DNA of 64,000 bases. It comes from Liriodendron chinense (taxonomy: Eukaryota > Streptophyta > Magnoliopsida > Magnoliales > Magnoliaceae). The DNA lies in the NCBI GenBank assembly GCA_003013855.2, contig ML058477.1, forward strand, positions 3,410,001 through 3,474,000. Reading direction: 5' to 3'. The notes beneath the pieces are model-generated. The model saw only the letters and a list, made by a program, of their open reading frames with translations. It did not search any database and was not told the DNA's origin. Below, piece after piece: positions 24,582-36,615 of the stretch (position 1 is its first letter; each line of letters starts with the position of its first letter). Made by a program: the position numbers and the translations under genes.

Positions 24582-26468
24582 TGAAAGTACATCGGTAGTC
24601 TAATACGACAACCATGTATGTGCGGAAGCTTAAAAAGCAACTAGAATTATGGCTAAAGCTATATGAGGGGGTGACTAGGACCTCTTTTGAAATTCTTTTC
24701 GCCTACTTATACAATCAAGCTAAGTAAGCAAGAACACTTCGGCTTCCAAGCCTAAGTGGGTCTAATCAGAAGACTAGCATATGAATAAGCAATAAACAAT
24801 CTTAGTCTTAACGTGCATAGGTAAATAAATGATTTAACTAATCAAGCTCCTAACCTATGCAACCTATGTAGACTTATGAGAATGGATCAATGAGCTCAAG
24901 TCTACACACTTAGTGAAAGTACATCTTGTGTGTGGATGTGCTAATCTAGTGCCTAGCATACATTCCTATCAAGCATTCACAATTAAACAATTAAACTTCC
25001 AATGCTAAGATATCAATGTGCTCAAAACAATCACAAACACAAGCATGTATAGTGGTTCGACTTTGGGTCTACTCCACTCCCGATTCAAGTACTCAACTCC
25101 TTTGAGCACACCGGCATTCACTATCGGAGGTTTTAAATGAGGTTCACCTCTCAACCTTTACATGGAGGTTTTACCGGTTCACCTCTCAACCATAACTGGA
25201 GTTTTGGACAAAAGGGCTAACTCTCAACCCAAACGGAGTTTTGGACATAGGCTAACTCTCAACCCGACGCACGTTCACTCCCGTGTCAGAGGCTCCCCCT
25301 TGGAGACTTAGTTTAGGCCCGGCTAACGGGCCAAGGAACGGCTAATGTCCCTAGATTGAGTTTGACAAACAAACTCTAATTGGACTCTCAATAAAGACAA
25401 CCTTACTTGTCGGATGAGCCCCTTGTTTAGCGCTGGTTCGGGTTGCTTGATCTCCGCTCTCCCGCGTTTCAATCAGCTTCCCTTACTCCCTCGATCGTGT
25501 TGCGTTGCGTCGCCAATGCCTCAGCTACACTCGATCAAACACCTTGCATGTGATGCCTTTGAGATGCCCAAGGTGATAGGAGGATGGTTGAATCTCCTAC
25601 ATGGGATATGTAGCTTGTTCTAACTAGGAGATTTACCTAAAGGGTTTTCTAGAGGTCTTGAACAAGAGATATGCCTATATGGTATAGTGTCTTACCTCTA
25701 GAATTGAGAGAGGAATCAAGTCATCTCTTAGTTTGCATTTGAATGCCCTCACTTGTGATTAAACACAAGGGATATGAGCTGAAACTCCTCCTCTATGAGG
25801 CCCCAAAAGATGTACAAAAGGTGTGGGCAATACACTCTCAAAACCCTCTTAGTAATGCCCAAAAATCGAGCTCCATATATAAGGAAAAAGAGCTCAAACG
25901 GTCATAAAACGGGCAAAAACGGCTCCTTTCGACCGGTCGGCCAATGGCCAGATCAAGACAGAAAGTTCACTGTCTGGGGGGGGGTCTGTCCGACCGGTCG
26001 GACCAGCCCAGCCGACCGGTCAAGACCGGTCAGCCCCACCGGCCTGCACACTGCATGACTCTGAACTGTCTGTCCGACCGGTCTTGACCGGTCGGTCCAG
26101 TCCAGCCGATCGATCATGACCGGTCGGACAGGCCTGGGTTCAGCCAGTCTGATTGCTGACCCATGCATTCTTCAATCCACTAACTTAAGCTAAGATTTAG
26201 GTGATGTTTTGGGACACCTAGGGCCAATCTATGATGACTAAAGGTTTTCCTAAGATGGTTAAGGTCATCAAAGAGTATAAGGGTTAGGTTTTGGTCAAGG
26301 TTAAGGCACATCAAGGCATCACTTTTACCTGTCTCTTCTTCCTTGATGCAGCAGGGCCACTTGAGTCTTCGGTCTTCGTCTTTATTAGGCTCAACCGACA
26401 CTAGACTCACTGACGTAAGTGATTGACAAACAAGGTGCACTAGTATGCCACAGAAAAGTGCACTAACA
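24582..26468. mobile_element. Solo LTR of a second family 'Y' in the gag zinc knuckle (TSD GATTG)
   Basis: The 1887-bp segment starts TGAAAGTACATC and ends TGCACTAACA. GATTG lies at 24577-24581 and 26469-26473, and the gag frame (Asp-Cys codons) is recovered across the site. Read on the minus strand it starts TGTTAGTGCAC, a common LTR opening, so orientation is uncertain. It has no coding sequence. Repeated phrases (GGTTCACCTCTCAACC, GGCTAACTCTCAACC at 25140-25265) and seven GACCGGTC palindromes (25930-26130) stand out. It shares no overall sequence with the X/C LTR. Confidence 0.85.
25930..26130. repeat. GACCGGTC palindrome cluster in solo LTR Y
   Basis: Seven copies of GACCGGTC in about 200 bp (near 25930, 25991, 26013, 26024, 26077, 26087, 26119), most in the form CCGACCGGTCGG, some paired head to tail as GACCGGTCAAGACCGGTC. 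Confidence 0.8.
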
Positions 26469-27277
26469 GATTGTCCCACAATTTCAGCAATCTAAGATAT
26501 CTTACAAGAACAACCAAATGCCATAAACAGTTATCAACGGCAATTTAGTGCTCCAAACTCAAACACGTATAATTCTAGTTGGAAGAACCATCCCAATTTC
26601 AGTTGGAGGAATGGACCCACTGCAAATGCAAACAATACTCCTCAAGTTCAACCTTTACTAGGTCCATCCCTAGTGATTACACCAAAAGCTACACTAGAGG
26701 GATGTTGGGTGCATTTGTATCGGTTTAAGCTGAGTATAACAAGACTAATTCTCTGAAAATTGATGGGTTCATGCAAAAGCAACTGAAATTTAATCAAAAT
26801 TCATCTCAAGCCATTACTGACTTGAAAACCTCAATGGCTAGAGTTGAATCTCACCTCAGTGTTAGGGAGAAAGGCACACTTCCTGCCCAACCTCTTCCTA
26901 ACCCAAGGACCCAATTTGAGATACAAGACGCAAGGTCAGCCTCCTAACATACGGAGCATGTTCAAGCTATCACCACTTTGAGAAGTGGAAAAATAATCGA
27001 TAAATCTCATCCGAAAATTTCCAAAGAGGATGATAGCCAGAACAACACTCCACAAGAGAAAGAACCGGAAAGGCAATACAAGCCGGTTGCCCCGTTTCCC
27101 CAAAGGTTGATTCACCCAAACCTTTAGGCAAAAACCTGAAAATTTTAGAGGTTTTTAAGCAAGTGAAGATCAACATTCCGTTGTTGGATGCTATAAAACA
27201 AATTCCATTCTATTCCAAATTTCTAAAGGAATTGTGTACAGTCAAAAAGTAAACACAATGTTCACAACAAAGTACTT
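26469..27277 (+). pseudogene. Gag, C-terminal part of element C
   Basis: Continues gag after solo LTR Y: phrases such as WKNHPNFSWRNGPTANANN follow a C-terminal zinc-knuckle residue, in the style of Athila Gag. Several stops and frame changes, no complete ORF. It runs into the protease domain without a clear boundary. Confidence 0.7.
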
Positions 27278-27901
27278 TTGACTGAGAATTTGAGTGCTAT
27301 TATCAGACAAGAAGTGCCCCAAAAATACAAGGATTCGGGTAGTCCAACCATCTCATGCATCATAGGAGACTACCATATTAAACAAGCCTTACTTGATTTA
27401 GGGGCAAGTGTTAACCTCATTCCATACTCGGTTTATGAACAACTTGGGTTAGGTGAATTAAAACCCACTAAAACCACACTCCAATTTGCTGATAGATCTA
27501 TTCGTATACCAAGAGGTGTGATTGAGGATGTCTTAGTCCAAGTTGATAAATTCTACTACCCAGTAGACTTTATTGTCTTGGATACACATCCCGTGATAGG
27601 CACCGGTGCTCAAATTCCCGTCATACTTGGCCACCCTTTTCTAGTTACTTCAAATGCGATTATCAATTGTAGAAATGGGCTTGTACAAATGTCCTTTGAA
27701 AATATGACACTCGAGCTGAATATATTTGATTTATGCAAACAACCTCGAGAAGTTGATGACGAGATCCACGAGATAAACTTGATTGAATCATTCGTGGAGG
27801 AGACATTCCCCTCGACATTATATTCAGACCCTTTGGAGGCATGTTTGGCCCACTCTCATGAGATAAATGATAACACAATACGAGAGATGGATGCCATTTA
27901 G
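27278..27901 (+). pseudogene. Aspartic protease domain (Athila-like)
   Basis: A 207-codon open stretch. The active site reads LLDLGASVNLIPYSVY (residues about 46-61) with the D-L-G-A form common in Athila. FIVLDTHP and VILGHPFLVTSNAIIN follow, the flap and hydrophobic-Gly part of retropepsins. The protease cuts Gag-Pol into mature proteins. Its frame continues into the linker before RT after one in-frame TAG (27899-27901). The domain itself looks intact; the polyprotein around it is broken. Confidence 0.85.
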
Positions 27902-29447
27902 GATGTGATGCCGATACTTGATAACAAAAGATGGAGGGCACTATTTGAACCTTTACCCTTAAGCGAGAACAAGCCCTTCCCATCCAATATCAAGGCACCA
28001 ACGCTCGACCTAAAACCATTACCAAGTGATTTGAAATACGTATACTTAGGTCGAGGCGAGACATATCCGGCGGTGATTTCTACCCACTTGGATGAAGAAC
28101 AAGAGAGTAGGCTAATAGCCACTCTAATAGAGCATAAGAGTGCCATTGGATAGTCGATTGTGGATCTCAAAAGGCATAGACCCACTGATTTGTACTCATC
28201 GCATACACCTTGAGGAGAATGCAAAGACATCTACGCAACCACAAAGACGACTCAATCCAAACATGAAGGAGGTGGTTAAGGCTGAAGTGGTGAAACTATT
28301 GGATGTGGGTATCATTTACCTAATATCCGATAGTCAATGGGTGAGTCCAACTCAAGTGGTGCCTAAGAAATTCGGAATAACCATCGTAGCCAATGCCAAT
28401 AATGAACTTGTGCCAACTAGAGTCACTACCGGTTGGAGAATGTGCATTGACTACAGGAAGCTAAACACAGTTATGAGGAAAGACCACTTCCCCCTACCGT
28501 TTGTTGATCAAATTTTAGAAAGGTTGGCTGGTCATTCCCATTTTTTGCTTCCTTGATGGCTATTCAGGGTACAACCAAATAGAGATAGCCCTAGAGGACC
28601 AAAAGAAGACAACATTCACATGTCCATTCGGCACTTTCGCATATTGAAGGATGCCATTTGGACTATGTAATGCCCCTGCTACTTTTCAACGTTGTATGCT
28701 GAGTATTTTTCTGATATGGTAGGTACAATTCTCGAAGTCTTCATGGATGATTTCTCAGTATTTGGTTGTAGCTTTGATGAGTGCCTTATGCACTTGAAAT
28801 CTGTGTTGAAAAGATGTGAAGAGAAGAACCTTGTGTTGAATTGGGAGAAATGTCATTTCATGGTTCAAAAGGGAATTGTACTTGGTCACATCATCTCACA
28901 AAATGGAATCGAGGTGGACAAAGCAAAAATCGATCTTATCTTTAACCTTCTACCACCTAAGAGCATACGAGATGTGTGGTCCTTTTTGGGACACGCCAGA
29001 TTTTATAGACGGTTCATAAAGGACTTTAGTTTACTCTCTCGTCCTTTATGTAACCTTCTTCAAAAGGAGAAGTCCTTCGAGTGGAATGAAGATTGTAAGA
29101 ATGCCTTTGATAAACTTAAAGGTAGATTGACATGTGCTCCCATAATGCAACCATCTGATTGGAGCCTTCCTTTTGAAATTATGTGCGATGCAAGTGACTA
29201 TGCTATTGGGGCTGTGTTAGGCAAAAGAAAAGAGAAGAAGCCATGTGTTATCTACTATGCAAGTAGAACCTTAAACCCAGCCCAAGCAAACTACACTACT
29301 ACAGAAAAAGAACTTTTAGCCGTAGTTTTTGCCTTGGACAAGTTCAGGTCCTACTTGATTGGATCTAAGATCATCATATTCACAGACCATGCCGCGCTTA
29401 AGTACCTTCTCTCTAAGACGGATGCTAAGCCACGTTTGTTAAGATGA
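27902..29447 (+). pseudogene. Reverse transcriptase and RNase H (Athila-like)
   Basis: The linker (LPSDLKYVYLGRGETYPAV) precedes RT blocks: GWRMCIDYRKLN, then motif A LDGYSGYNQIEIA, then the catalytic FMDDFSVFG at about 28744-28770. Frameshifts occur near 28150 and near 28550, the latter next to motif A, plus another change before 28692. RNase H follows with MCDASDYAIGAVLG (first Asp), ASRTLNPAQANYTTTEKELLA (Glu) and FTDHAALKYLL (Asp). An in-frame TGA at 29445-29447 ends the stretch, after which the same frame goes on. RT copies the RNA and RNase H removes it; neither can be made as one protein here. Confidence 0.87.
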
Positions 29448-30907
29448 ATCCTCCTACTCCAAGAATTTGACATAGAAATACGTGATAAAAAAGGAGTAGA
29501 AAATGTAGTGGCTGACCATCTCTCTAGACTTGTTCTCACCGATTCCCCTGAGACAACCGCGATCAATGACATGTTCCCTGATGAACAACTTTTTAAAGTC
29601 TCCCAATTGCCATGGTATGCGGACATTGCTAACTATCTTGCTACAGGTACAATTCCGAAACATTGGAACAAGCAAGATAAAGATAAGTTCTTCAACGAGG
29701 TGAGGAAATTCCTATGGGATGATCCTTACTTATTCAAGTATTGTCCCGATCAAATTATAAGGAGATGTGTGTCGGATGATGAGCAACACAGTATTATCTC
29801 CTTTTGTCATTCTCAAGCGTGTGGTGGCCACTTCTCAGCTAAGAAGACCAAAGCCAAAATTCTACAATGTGGGTTCTATTGGCCCACCATGTTCAAAGAT
29901 ACCCATGAGTTTTGTAAAACGTGTGAGCCGTGTAAAAAATTGGGAGGAATATCCCGTAGAAATATGATGCCTCTTAATCCCATCTTACCAATTGAAATTT
30001 TTTATTGTTGGGGCATCGATTTCATGGGATCATTTCCATCTTCTTTTGAAAATTTGTATATTCTGCTTGTCGTCGATTATGTTTCCAAATGGGTTGAGGC
30101 AATTCCATGCCGGAACAATGACCATAAAACAGTCATTCGTTTCTTAAAAGAAAACATCCTTTCCCGGTTTGGAACACCTCGAGTCATCATTAGTGTGGAG
30201 GGTCTCACTTTTGTAATCGCCCATTTGAAGCTTTAATGAAGAAATATGGCGTCAATCACAAAGTGAGCTCTCCCTATCACCCACAAACAAGTGGACAAGC
30301 TGAGATATCCAATAGGGAGATTAAACATATTTTGGAGAAAACAGTGAACCCCGATCGCAAGGATTGGTTGCTTCGACTTACCGATGCACTTTGGGCTTAT
30401 CGTACTGCTTTTAAGACCCCCATTGGAATGTCTCCCTATAGACTTGTTTATGGGAAAGCTTGTCACTTACCCGTGGAGTTGGACAATAGGGCTTATTGGG
30501 CGATAAAGAAGATGAATTTTGATTCTGACAAAGCAAGCTCGTTACGCAAACTTCAATTGATTGAACTTGCGAAACTCCGGAACGAGGCATATGCAAATGA
30601 GAGAATTTACAAGGACAAGACGAAGGTGTTCCATGATAAGAGCATTCTTCGTAAAACCTTCACGATTAATAAAAAAGTCCTTATGTATAATTCTCGCTTA
30701 CATTTATTTCCGGAGAAATTAAGATCTCAATGGACCGGTCCCTACATTGTACAAATCGTTTACCCATATGGGACCGTCGAGTTGTTGAATCCAAGGAACG
30801 ACAACATCTTTAAGGCGAATGGTCAGCAATTAAAGCCATTCTTTGAGAAGTTTCCTTCAAAAGGTATGTCCATACCTCTGACTGATCCTGTCTATCAGGA
30901 TTTTTGA
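29448..30907 (+). pseudogene. Integrase (Athila-like)
   Basis: The end of the RNase H linker (VVADHLSRL) leads to a zinc-binding domain (HSQACGGHF ... CKTCEPC) and the catalytic core. The first Asp is in GIDFMGSFPSS. The second Asp is lost because one base is missing at about 30192, which also shifts the frame. The third residue (Glu) is present in HPQTSGQAEISNREIK after the shift. The C-terminal DNA-binding part (LRSQWTGPYIVQ, GTVELLNP) runs to a stop at 30905-30907. Apart from this lesion the domain is well preserved. Confidence 0.88.
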
Positions 30908-32036
30908 TCTCCTAGTCTGATGGAGGTATAGAGTAGTTAGGATTAGGATTTTGTTGCTTTTTGTTTGCTCTTTCATAGGTTTGTTAGAAGGAGGTAGAAT
31001 CTCACTTTTTGTTCTCTCAGGTACTTTCATTCCTCACTCCCTTTATTTTAGAATTGCTCTCATATTTTGCTCATTGCATATCTTTTACATTGAGGACAAT
31101 GCAAGATTTGGTTGGCGGGTGTGGGATCACTAGGATGAATCCAGTGTTTTGTAACATCTCGAGCAATTATGTAGGAATTTTTTCAATTTTTTTTACAAAT
31201 TCAAAACTCCGTTGGAAAACTTTGTTTCTATGCATTTGGCATGGTATGAGTATAAGAAAAAGGAAAAGTAAAGTGAGTGAAGTTGAATATCTTGAACAAT
31301 CTCTAAGATATTAGTTTTATCTGTGAATTTTCCTATTTTTATGATTGATAGAATTTCTAAACACTTTTACACCTAGTTCACATTACACGATTCTCACGCT
31401 TTAAAGGATTATGTAGAATTGTGAATTGGTTAAGTTTGGATTTGAGGTGTTGAGAAATCAAGCCAGGGTACTTTGTCCATCCTTGTCCATGGGAAAATAA
31501 CGAAAGATATGGATTTCTAAAAATCCTATCTAATGAAAAAGAAAACGGAAAGGAATGATGAAAATATGAGAATGATGGAGAATATGGTGGAAAATTCTGA
31601 AAAGGGCTACCTATTACCAACCGAGGGATGGTCTACCCGTAACCAAAGCCGAAAATGGGACATAGTGTGAAAGCCGTCGAAAGGACGGTAAGGCAAATTC
31701 CTGTCATAGGTGTTGTTGATTTATACACCGTTGAATCCATACCTTAATTAATTCACAAGGAAGGTAACCCCGGAAATCCATGAGATGAACATCCACCGAG
31801 CACACTAGGTTAAATTGTTTGGATCCTTCTATTTATCAATCAATCAGCGGGAATTTCATATAAGTACTTGTTATGTTATGAGAAGGTTAAGGTCTCAACT
31901 TCTATCACTAAGTTTTCCTGATTCTTGCACTTGCATATCATTAAGTATATAGAAACATGGGTTCTGAAGGAGAGTTGGGTTTTGAAGAATGAAATTTGTT
32001 TCACACATGTTTTGCTAGGGACTAGCAAAATGCTGG
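30908..32036 (+). other. 3' untranslated region of element C
   Basis: About 1.1 kb without a supported ORF. The part from about 31380 ('tttggatttgaggtg', 'ctttgtccatccttgtccatggg') matches the reverse complement of 39154-40000 in element X. Confidence 0.7.
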
Positions 32037-32046
32037 TTAGGGGGTG
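32037..32046 (+). other. Polypurine tract of element C
   Basis: TTAGGGGGTG abuts the 3' LTR. The same sequence stands in reverse at 39154-39163 in element X. Confidence 0.8.
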
Positions 32047-33591
32047 TGTTGAGCTCTTAAATGTGCATATTCTAACCCCATTTTATCACTAACTATGCTT
32101 GAAATACATGATTAAAGACCCAACTAATACATGATTTTGTGGTTATAAGAATGAGAGAGAAGATTCATCAATTGAAGGCTTAAAGACACTATTTACAAAC
32201 ATTGAAGATCAAAAGACCAAGCGTCAAAGGATGGAAGAAAGAAGTCAAAGGAGAGAAGAAAGAAGGCAGAAGAATACACTGAAGACCGATCATCCGACCG
32301 GTCGTCTAATCGGTCCGAATACTCAACAGAAGGGGCCATACTGCATATCTTGCTAGACCATCCACGACCGGTCGTCCACGGCTCAGACCAGTCATGCGAC
32401 CGGTCATTGAATTAAAAATTTGGGTTCTGAAATTATGAAAACTCACTGGACAGTTTTTGCGTTTTTGAGACCGGTCATGCAACCGGTGGTCCAGGAGCTC
32501 AGACCGGTCGTGTGACCAGTTGTTTGCGTAACAGAACGTGTTCTACAAGCTCCGATTTTCTCTGCGTAGTCCGGGATTTCTTGCGCAATCTGGAACCTTC
32601 TGCACTATTCTATAAAAGGGGACCTAGGGCTTCTTCCTAAGGCATCCTAGAAGAGATTGAGCACGGTGGGAGACAACGAAAGTCAGATTTGGAGTTCTAC
32701 AACTCCTCCTAGTTTGTTTCTCTATTTTGATGTTTTGTTTAGTTGTTTTCATGTTTCCTTGGATCATGAATGGCTAAACCTCTTAGCTAGGGCTAAGAGG
32801 TGAAGCTTGTAGTGAATCTAAGATGTTTCAATTCGTTTGATTTAGTTTCAAGTTGGATTATTAGTGAAGAACAATGGTTTGAAGTTTAAATAAAGTTCTA
32901 AGTAGTTTTTCTTAATCTTATGATGGCTCATGGATGTTTAGAAGAATTGCTTGAGTTCTTAATTGTTTTGAGTTATTCTAGACCTGTATGTTCTAAGAAA
33001 TTGGATTCAATACGCTCTAGACTTACGATCCTCATGTGGGAACTTCATACCAAAAGTCTATTTTTCTGGAATTTCTGGAGTATGTGAGACTATGTATGTG
33101 ATTTGAATCAAGTTCAAATCATGATCTAGTTATAACTTGTGATAGGATTTAATGATGATTATGATTGTGATCTTAACCTATTGGAATTAGGATTGACCTA
33201 TGCAATTAAGTGTGCTCAAGTCCTAGCTTGAATTGAGAGAATTATATATGTGAATCACACGTATGGCAGATTGTTTGTTTTAACTACTCTATCATCCGGC
33301 TAGATAGGACTTAATTTCGATTCTAGTTGAGAAAGTGAGAAACCACAGTGAATTAAGCATCAAGGATTGCTACAAGTGGATCCTTGAACCCCTAGTGCCT
33401 TTTTATTAGTGATTATCTTCAATTTAGTTCAAAGCATCTATCTACATCAATTTCCTAAAATCTGTTTAGTTAGTTCTTAAGTAGAAACCATTGGAAGTGT
33501 TTTGTGAATTCCTACACAAGTCCCTGTGGATTGACCTCGGTCTTACCGAGATTATTACTACATCGCAACCCTACACTTGGGGAAGCGAACA
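32047..33591 (+). repeat. 3' LTR of element C (1545 bp)
   Basis: Starts TGTTGAGCTCTTAA and ends GGGGAAGCGAACA. It has GACCGGTC words at about 32285-32520, a TATA box TATAAAAGGG at 32611-32620, and the conserved end phrase GACCTCGGTCTTACCGAG. Same family as the solo LTR in gag and the X LTRs. Confidence 0.88.
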
Positions 33592-34851
33592 ATATCTTGG
33601 GCGAAAATGGTGTTTTGAGTGGCATCCTGTGTGATCAGGATTGCCAGAGCATCCTGAATGTTCTTTGGCTGCTTTGCTAAATCATTTTGAATCTTGACTA
33701 GCTCATCCACTTGTTTTTGGATTGTTGACGGTGAATTAGCCTATTCAAACAGTTCTTCATCTTCAGCCACCTAAATTATCACGTCTTGCATTGATTGCCC
33801 CTTATGAGTCGGCTTCTTTTTTGTTAGAATGGCTTGGACGACGATCGTTTCCACTATCTCTTTAGCTATTTTTCGTATAAGTGGCTTGATCTACCCCCTG
33901 TGATTCTTATGCTGACTTGATAAATCATTCTGAGCTTAGGTCAATTCATTGATCTGGTCCTGAGTTATTAGCGGTTCAACATCTTGTTTGATCGGCTCTT
34001 CGATTTCAATTATCTGCACCATCGTGACCTGTACTGGCCGCTTCTCACGAATCGGCTTTGATTTCATTTGACTGGTCCTGATGACAATTCCCTTTCTTGG
34101 ATTTATGACTGTTTTTGCATAGTCGGCTTGATCTTCCCCCTCTCTAGGTGGTTCACTTCCGAGAGGGCCGGGAAGCTACTAACTGAACGTGTGAACTTTT
34201 GTGGCCTCGTAGCGGTAGTCTGGTTAGCGGCAGAAGCCCTGCTAGCTTGTACTGGTTGCCACTGCTTTTGATGGTGTGGTATGCCTTGATCGTAGTGATC
34301 TTCTGACATGGAGCCTTCATCGATGTTTTCCTTCATTTCCTTCGGCTATTTGCGGCTTCGAGCTAGCTGTTAGCCAGATTGGGAAGCGGTTGGTGTTGTT
34401 ACAACAGAATGTGGGAAGCGAAATCCTCCTGTTGCTGGAAACACAAGTACAACTGCCATTTCTCCTGTCTTTAGGGTTAGCATTTTCGCAAATTTTTACT
34501 GCACAATCACATGTCCAATAGAACATTCTACAACTAGATGTGGAAAGCTCGTGACCTTACTAGTCATAGTAAAAGTTAGACATGAAACTAATGCGCAGCA
34601 AGAATACTCATGCTTATGCTATCTTTTAAAAATTTAGGATTTTTTAAAGTTTTGAAAACTTCGATTTTAGATGCTTTTGCATTAAAGATGAAGGGAAGAA
34701 TATTCCCGTTGAGAGTCGTCAGTTTGGCGCCCATAAAGGCCTCAAACATTTCTCCTTGTGGTAACTTTCTTATGTATACGTTTGTGCTGTAAATGATTTA
34801 TCTTAGAACGTTCCTTTACTTAAAGACAACTAGAGATTCTGGTATGTTCGA
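33592..34851 (-). pseudogene. Leader and gag start of Tat-like element E
   Basis: Read right to left this follows the E PBS. Sequence at 34660-34850 matches the D2 leader (GAGAAATGTT, GGCGCC, AATGGGAACGTTCTTCC phrases). A glutamine-rich stretch near 34103-34336 parallels D2 45950-46130. At 33600-33750 an open frame of about 50 codons reads QKQVDELVKIQNDLAKQ, comparable with the start of D2 gag (MREMKEALLALVAQG). Many stops lie between. It ends abruptly at the C 3' LTR, so C probably inserted here. Function is dead; the match to D2 is clear at several points. Confidence 0.7.
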
Positions 34852-34869
34852 TCCTCAGCAGAGTCGCCA
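34852..34869 (-). other. Primer-binding site of element E
   Basis: On the minus strand TGGCGACTCTGCTGAGGA, one base different from the D2 PBS at 45457-45474. It lies three bases outside the LTR. Confidence 0.8.
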
Positions 34870-36135
34870 ATTTATTAAAACTAGAAAATGCGCAAGGCAG
34901 TTTTCTCGTGTTTCCTTATTCTGGGGAATTCTGAGTATAGAGACATTCATAGATAATCGCTAACATTCACAAACATACACAATAAGAAAGATATCGCAAG
35001 GTGAATTTTATTCAAAAGATTCTGAGATCTTTTACATTCCAGGCTGTGATCTGACATGAGCCCTTAATTACATCGATGGATGATCACCCTTGATTAAAAG
35101 GCAAAAGTAAATGAATGCATACATTATAGATAAATTAAACAAAGCAAATGAGGAAATATCAATGTAAATCATGCACACCATAGAGAACACAAAGATTTTT
35201 ACGTGAAAACCCTTGTGGGAGAAAACCACAGCATAAAGCGACAAAGCTCCACTATGAATGATAGTTGTACAATAGATGGAGTATTCGAGAAAAGGCCTGA
35301 ATAGATCGAGCAGGTGACTAAGTCATCAGGGACTATGGTCTTTGAGTTAATGGTCATAGAGACCTATTTGTTTTCTTGCTATGGATTGAGCCACTTTTTA
35401 AGACAAGTTGGATGTCTATGTCCCATTTTCTTTCGGATTGTCCAGGTTGAAGGACTGTCAGGATTTTATCAAGTGGTGAAACTTTGGGCAATCTTTCCAT
35501 ATTTTTATGACGGGTGACCACTGGAATACACGAGCATCGAACGTTAGTCGGCATGACCCAAGGCCCTCTTCCCGTATTTTATGACAGGTGACCTTGAGAA
35601 GGACTCTGCAACTACCTGATCAGCTCAACCAATGGACCCGTTGTAGATGGGTAGGGCATCAACTAGCTTTTTTTATGATGACAGTATATAGAAGGATATT
35701 TCAAGTGTTGTTGGAACTCTTTGATCATGGCTTCTAGTAGTAACCATAGTCCCTTCTGGTTAGTCTTGAGCCTCAATCCGGGTTAAACCCTAGTTGTGCA
35801 ATGAACATAATCGATACAAAGTTCATATAATCAGTTCTCGAATAAGGCTGGAGTCTGTTGACTCGTCTTCAGAAGTGATCCCGTTCTTGCATTTTTGTTG
35901 ATAGCTAATACGCAATGAGAGATAAGAAGAGAACCTGCTCACGCATGTATAAATGTGCGAGACATTGTAACGAGATAAGAGATCTTTGATGCACGATGAA
36001 TGCAATTGAATGTATATCATATGAGATTGATTGTATATGATGGATACAATAGAAGATATGTTATGTGAGAATGAATGTATATGAGAATATAATAGTATGT
36101 ATGCCATGTGTAGTTGAATACATGTCGAGTTAAGT

Positions 36136-36220
36136 GAATGCTAGATTATGAAGAGATGAGTGCTGGATTAAGCAGAGATGAATGCTAGATTAAGCATGGA
36201 TGAATGCTAGATTAAGCAAG
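36136..36220. repeat. Short tandem repeat GAATGCTAGATTAAGCA
   Basis: About four units of 24-26 bp (GATGAATGCTAGATTAAGCA and variants) in the part of the E LTR that has no D2 counterpart. Confidence 0.7.
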
Positions 36221-36581
36221 ATGTGTGTTAATGCATAAAACAATCAATATTATCTAGTCACAACTCCATTTCTGTACAAATTTGCACTAAAACGATATTC
36301 TGGTCATATCCTTGCCTGAAAATTCTAAGTAAAAATCTGAATTTTTTATACATCCACAGATCGACCATAAAATATCATGAATATTTCACCAGACTTTGGT
36401 GTTTTAGCGTAATTAGGGTATTTCAGATTTTTTTGGACGGTTTTGGATTCGAAGAAAACCTCTCCAATCAAAAGGCAAACTTTTTGGTGAGTGCTAAAAA
36501 GTTGCGATTTATATTTCGGATGGAAAATCAAAATCTTCATTGTTGAGAATTTAATTTTTTAGTATTTTTTATTGAATCCAA

Positions 36582-36584
<3 letters not shown>

Positions 36585-36614
<30 letters not shown>
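36585..36614. repeat. (G)30 homopolymer
   Basis: Thirty consecutive G, flanked by AATT and TACTTCC. The length is likely to be unreliable because sequencing and assembly handle such runs badly. Confidence 0.85.

Positions 36615-36615
<1 letters not shown>

Larger units (their letters stand above)
22208..33591 (+). mobile_element. Athila-like Ty3/gypsy element C, 5'-truncated and decayed
   Basis: Order: gag, protease, RT, RNase H, integrase, long 3' UTR, polypurine tract, 3' LTR, the order of Ty3/gypsy. Gag phrases (LRDYLQPVRAS, RFHGLDSERAYQHLKEF), the DLGAS protease site and the FMDDFSVFG RT motif point to the Athila lineage. There is no 5' LTR or PBS upstream of gag. At the right end ATATC (33592-33596) would be the target duplication, but the left copy is not found. 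Two solo LTRs interrupt gag. No env-like ORF is visible after integrase. Confidence 0.85.

Noticed and set aside
30908..32036. Env-like third ORF of an Athila element
   Set aside because: Only short unrelated frames occur after integrase, and the stretch matches the non-coding 3' UTR of X.
36585..36614. Telomere-like or other defined G-rich repeat
   Set aside because: A pure homopolymer with no TTTAGGG units.
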